Positions 61,404 to 64,000 of a DNA stretch of 64,000 nt are shown here, in pieces. Every line of letters begins with the position of its first letter. Positions within the stretch are counted from its first letter, which is position 1. The translations under genes and the position numbers were made by a program. Source of the DNA: Maribacter huludaoensis (GTDB taxonomy: Bacteria; Bacteroidota; Bacteroidia; Flavobacteriales; Flavobacteriaceae); assembly GCF_029350945.1 (NCBI RefSeq), contig NZ_JARKMS010000001.1, forward strand, positions 524,313 through 588,312, read 5' to 3'. The notes below the pieces were generated by a model. The model was not told the origin of the DNA and did no database searches. It worked only from the letters and a program-made list of their open reading frames with translations.

Positions 61404-64000
61404 ATGAAGTTCACAGAATATCAAGGATTGAATTTACCAAAGGTCGCAGAAGAAATACTTGACTACTGGTCAAAAAATGCCATTTTTGAAAAAAGCATCG
61501 CTACTCGTGAGGGTAAAGACAGCTATGTTTTCTATGAGGGTCCGCCTTCGGCAAATGGTATGCCGGGTATTCACCATGTAATGGCTAGAACCATTAAAGA
61601 TATTTTTCCAAGATATAAAACCATGAAGGGTTATCAAGTTAAGCGTAAAGCTGGTTGGGATACTCATGGTCTTCCAATAGAATTGGGTGTTGAAAAGGAA
61701 TTGGGTATTACAAAAGAAGATATTGGAGTTAAAATCTCTGTAGAAGAATATAATGCCGCCTGTAAAAAAGCGGTAATGAGATATACAGATGTTTGGAATT
61801 CAATGACCGAACAAGTTGGCTATTGGGTAGATATGGAAGACCCTTATATCACTTACAAGTCCAAATATATGGAGACGGTATGGTGGTTGTTAAAACAAAT
61901 CTATTCTAAAGGTCTAATTTATAAAGGGTATACTATACAACCATATTCCCCTAAGGCAGGGACAGGTTTAAGCTCGCATGAGCTAAACCAACCAGGTACA
62001 TACCAAGATGTAACGGATACTACGGTGACCGCTCAGTTTAAAGCCGTAGAAGAAACCTTGCCGGATTTCTTGCAGAATGAAGGAACGATATACTTTTTAG
62101 CCTGGACGACAACACCTTGGACATTACCTTCCAACACGGCATTGACCGTAGGACCAAAAATTGACTACGTGCTTGTAGAGTCTTATAATCAGTACACTTT
62201 TGAGCCAATGAATGTAGTGCTTGCCAAGAATTTGGTAGGTAAACAATTCTCAGGTAAGTTCACGGAGGTAACAGAGAAGTCGGCATTGTTGGAGTATAAA
62301 TCTGGCGATAAAAAAATACCTTACTACGTTGTAAAGGAATTTAAGGGAAAAGATCTATTGGAAATAAGATATGAGCAGTTATTGGATTATGTATTGCCAT
62401 ATGAAAACGCAGAAAACGCTTTTAGAATTATTGCAGGAGATTTTGTTACCACTGAAGATGGTACGGGTATTGTTCATACCGCGCCAACTTTTGGTGCAGA
62501 TGATGCTTTTGTAGCAAAGCAGGCGGTTCCTGAAATACCGCCAATGTTGGTGCTAGATGAAAATGCCAACTTAGTGCCCCTTGTTGACTTACAAGGTAAG
62601 TTTAGGCCAGAGTTGAAAGAATTGGGCGGTAAGTACGTAAAGAACGAATATTATGAAGATGGTAAAGCGCCCGAACGTTCAATAGATGTCGAAATTGCCA
62701 TTAAACTAAAAGAAGAAAATAAGGCCTTTAAGGTAGAGAAGTATGTACACAGTTACCCTAACTGCTGGCGTACGGATAAGCCCATATTATATTATCCTTT
62801 AGATTCTTGGTTCATTAAAGTGACTGATGTTAAGGATAAAATGTTCGGTCTGAACCAAACGATCAACTGGAAGCCAAAAGCAACTGGTGAAGGTAGATTT
62901 GGTAATTGGTTGGCAAATGCAAATGATTGGAACCTTTCTAGGTCACGTTATTGGGGTATTCCATTGCCGATCTGGAGAACAGAAGATGGTAAAGAAGAAA
63001 TTATCATAGGTTCCGTAGCTGAACTGAAGTCAGAAATGGCAAAAGCAGTTGAGGCAGGAGTTATGGAAAAGGATATATATGCAGACTTTGTTGTAAACGA
63101 TATGTCCGATGATAACTATGATAAAATAGATTTACATAAGAATATAGTTGATCAGATTACATTAGTATCCGCATCAGGAAAACCAATGAAACGTGAAAGC
63201 GATTTAATTGATGTTTGGTTTGATAGTGGTTCTATGCCCTATGCACAATGGCATTATCCATTTGAGAATAAAGATTTAATAGATGAAGGGAAAACGTTTC
63301 CTGCCGATTTCATTGCAGAAGGGGTTGATCAAACTCGTGGTTGGTTCTATACCTTGCATGCAATTGCAACTATGGTTTTTGATTCTGTTGCTTATAAAAA
63401 TGTAGTATCTAACGGGCTGGTGTTAGATAAGGAAGGTAAAAAAATGTCTAAGCGATTAGGTAATGCCGTAGATCCTTTTGAAACGATGAACGAGCATGGG
63501 GCCGATGCTACAAGATGGTACATGATCAGTAATGCCAACCCTTGGGATAACCTGAAATTTGATACTGAAGGTATAGTGGAGGTCAAGCGTAAGTTCTTCG
63601 GAACTTTATATAATACGTATTCTTTCTTTGGTCTATATGCCAACTTGGATAAATTTACATATACAGAGGCAGATGTGCCAATGGCAGAGCGTACAGAGAT
63701 TGATCGCTGGATTCTTTCCGAGTTGAATTCGTTGATAAAAATTGTAGATACCGCATATGAGGAATATGAGCCTACACGTGCTGCTAGGGCAATTTCAGAA
63801 TTCGTTCAAGAGAACCTTAGTAACTGGTATGTACGTTTGTGTAGAAGACGTTTTTGGAAAGGAGAGTATGCTACAGATAAAATAGCGGCATATCAAACCC
63901 TCTATACCTGTTTAGATGTAGTGGCTAAACTTTCAGCGCCTATTGCACCGTTTTTTATGGATCGTTTATATTTAGATTTAAATAAAGCTACCGTAAAAGA
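61404..64000 (+). CDS. ileS: Isoleucyl-tRNA synthetase, type 2, with GXHH signature; C-terminus cut by window edge
   Basis: 865 codons of a class I synthetase open to the window end; full length is expected to be about 1,050-1,150. The class I HIGH site reads P54-G55-I56-H57-H58 (PGIHHVMART), not HIGH or HYGH; the KMSKS loop is intact (KKMSKRLGN, 679-687). WAFWTTTPW-type editing domain elements appear as AWTTTPWTLPSN. PSANGMPGIHH and the eukaryote-like C-terminal path mark it as IleRS type 2. The start follows a promoter box. The GXHH form (first and third HXGH residues swapped) is known from some type 2 enzymes that resist mupirocin strongly. Confidence 0.95.
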   Translation, partial: MKFTEYQGLNLPKVAEEILDYWSKNAIFEKSIATREGKDSYVFYEGPPSANGMPGIHHVMARTIKDIFPRYKTMKGYQVKRKAGWDTHGLPIELGVEKELGITKEDIGVKISVEEYNAACKKAVMRYTDVWNSMTEQVGYWVDMEDPYITYKSKYMETVWWLLKQIYSKGLIYKGYTIQPYSPKAGTGLSSHELNQPGTYQDVTDTTVTAQFKAVEETLPDFLQNEGTIYFLAWTTTPWTLPSNTALTVGPKIDYVLVESYNQYTFEPMNVVLAKNLVGKQFSGKFTEVTEKSALLEYKSGDKKIPYYVVKEFKGKDLLEIRYEQLLDYVLPYENAENAFRIIAGDFVTTEDGTGIVHTAPTFGADDAFVAKQAVPEIPPMLVLDENANLVPLVDLQGKFRPELKELGGKYVKNEYYEDGKAPERSIDVEIAIKLKEENKAFKVEKYVHSYPNCWRTDKPILYYPLDSWFIKVTDVKDKMFGLNQTINWKPKATGEGRFGNWLANANDWNLSRSRYWGIPLPIWRTEDGKEEIIIGSVAELKSEMAKAVEAGVMEKDIYADFVVNDMSDDNYDKIDLHKNIVDQITLVSASGKPMKRESDLIDVWFDSGSMPYAQWHYPFENKDLIDEGKTFPADFIAEGVDQTRGWFYTLHAIATMVFDSVAYKNVVSNGLVLDKEGKKMSKRLGNAVDPFETMNEHGADATRWYMISNANPWDNLKFDTEGIVEVKRKFFGTLYNTYSFFGLYANLDKFTYTEADVPMAERTEIDRWILSELNSLIKIVDTAYEEYEPTRAARAISEFVQENLSNWYVRLCRRRFWKGEYATDKIAAYQTLYTCLDVVAKLSAPIAPFFMDRLYLDLNKATVK

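Overview
The window looks like chromosomal core sequence from a member of Flavobacteriaceae (Bacteroidota), probably a marine genus. The evidence is low GC, TAnnTTTG-type -7 boxes in front of many genes with few Shine-Dalgarno sequences, a complete MoxR-Bat (aerotolerance) operon, 3-hydroxyanthranilate dioxygenase, ALDH7, SulP transporters and a CarboxypepD_reg-like TonB-dependent receptor. No species can be fixed from the sequence alone. I see no tRNA, rRNA, CRISPR array, prophage, insertion sequence or toxin/defence island.

Layout. 1-4562: a GbsR/MarR-family regulator, a periplasmic adaptor lipoprotein and an RND pump (cut by the left edge), all on the minus strand, with two matching palindromic operator candidates. 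4742-6192: pheS and a small conserved gene. 6371-8765: beta-carbonic anhydrase paired with a SulP anion transporter. 9151-18220: an eight-gene minus-strand run, moxR - DUF58 - unknown two-TM protein - batA - batB - batC - batD - batE. 18392-21208: aldo/keto reductase, short-chain dehydrogenase and an AlbA_2-domain protein. 21195-24077: an amylosucrase-family GH13 enzyme and fructokinase, a compact sucrose-use pair. 24261-28313: SPFH-GYF protein, double zinc-ribbon membrane protein, metallophosphoesterase and acyl-ACP desaturase. 28368-29953: membrane-anchored HhH protein and OmpA-type protein.

29954-30534 is the only gene-poor stretch. It holds a duplicated short element, an orphan terminator, a doubtful 35-codon ORF and a 119-bp nested palindrome. 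30535-33079: ALDH7, DUF1304 protein and 3-hydroxyanthranilate dioxygenase. 33193-34433: two CAP-domain paralogues. 34621-35583: CvpA and a divergent small gene. 35811-40106: glpK, glpD and convergent gpsA (glycerol metabolism). 40217-43806: a duplicated-domain lipoprotein, a DUF421 protein, and an AraC regulator divergent from a phytanoyl-CoA dioxygenase-family enzyme. 43889-55961: a second SulP transporter, lactonase, thioredoxin, DsbA-like protein, cytochrome c lipoprotein, alpha/beta hydrolase, nitronate monooxygenase-like enzyme, thioesterase, FCD regulator, EamA exporter, ArsC-like protein, DinB, DUF3298 lipoprotein and cystathionine gamma-synthase. 56122-64000: gdhA, recO, a TonB-dependent receptor, an 11-mer-repeat lipoprotein and ileS (cut by the right edge).

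No obviously new multi-gene system is visible. The observations most worth following are the GXHH active-site signature in the type 2 isoleucyl-tRNA synthetase, the palindromic element and orphan terminator in 29954-30534, and the paired operators of the efflux operon. Five convergent gene pairs overlap at their stop codons, four of them by exactly four bases, which points to a compact, terminator-poor architecture.
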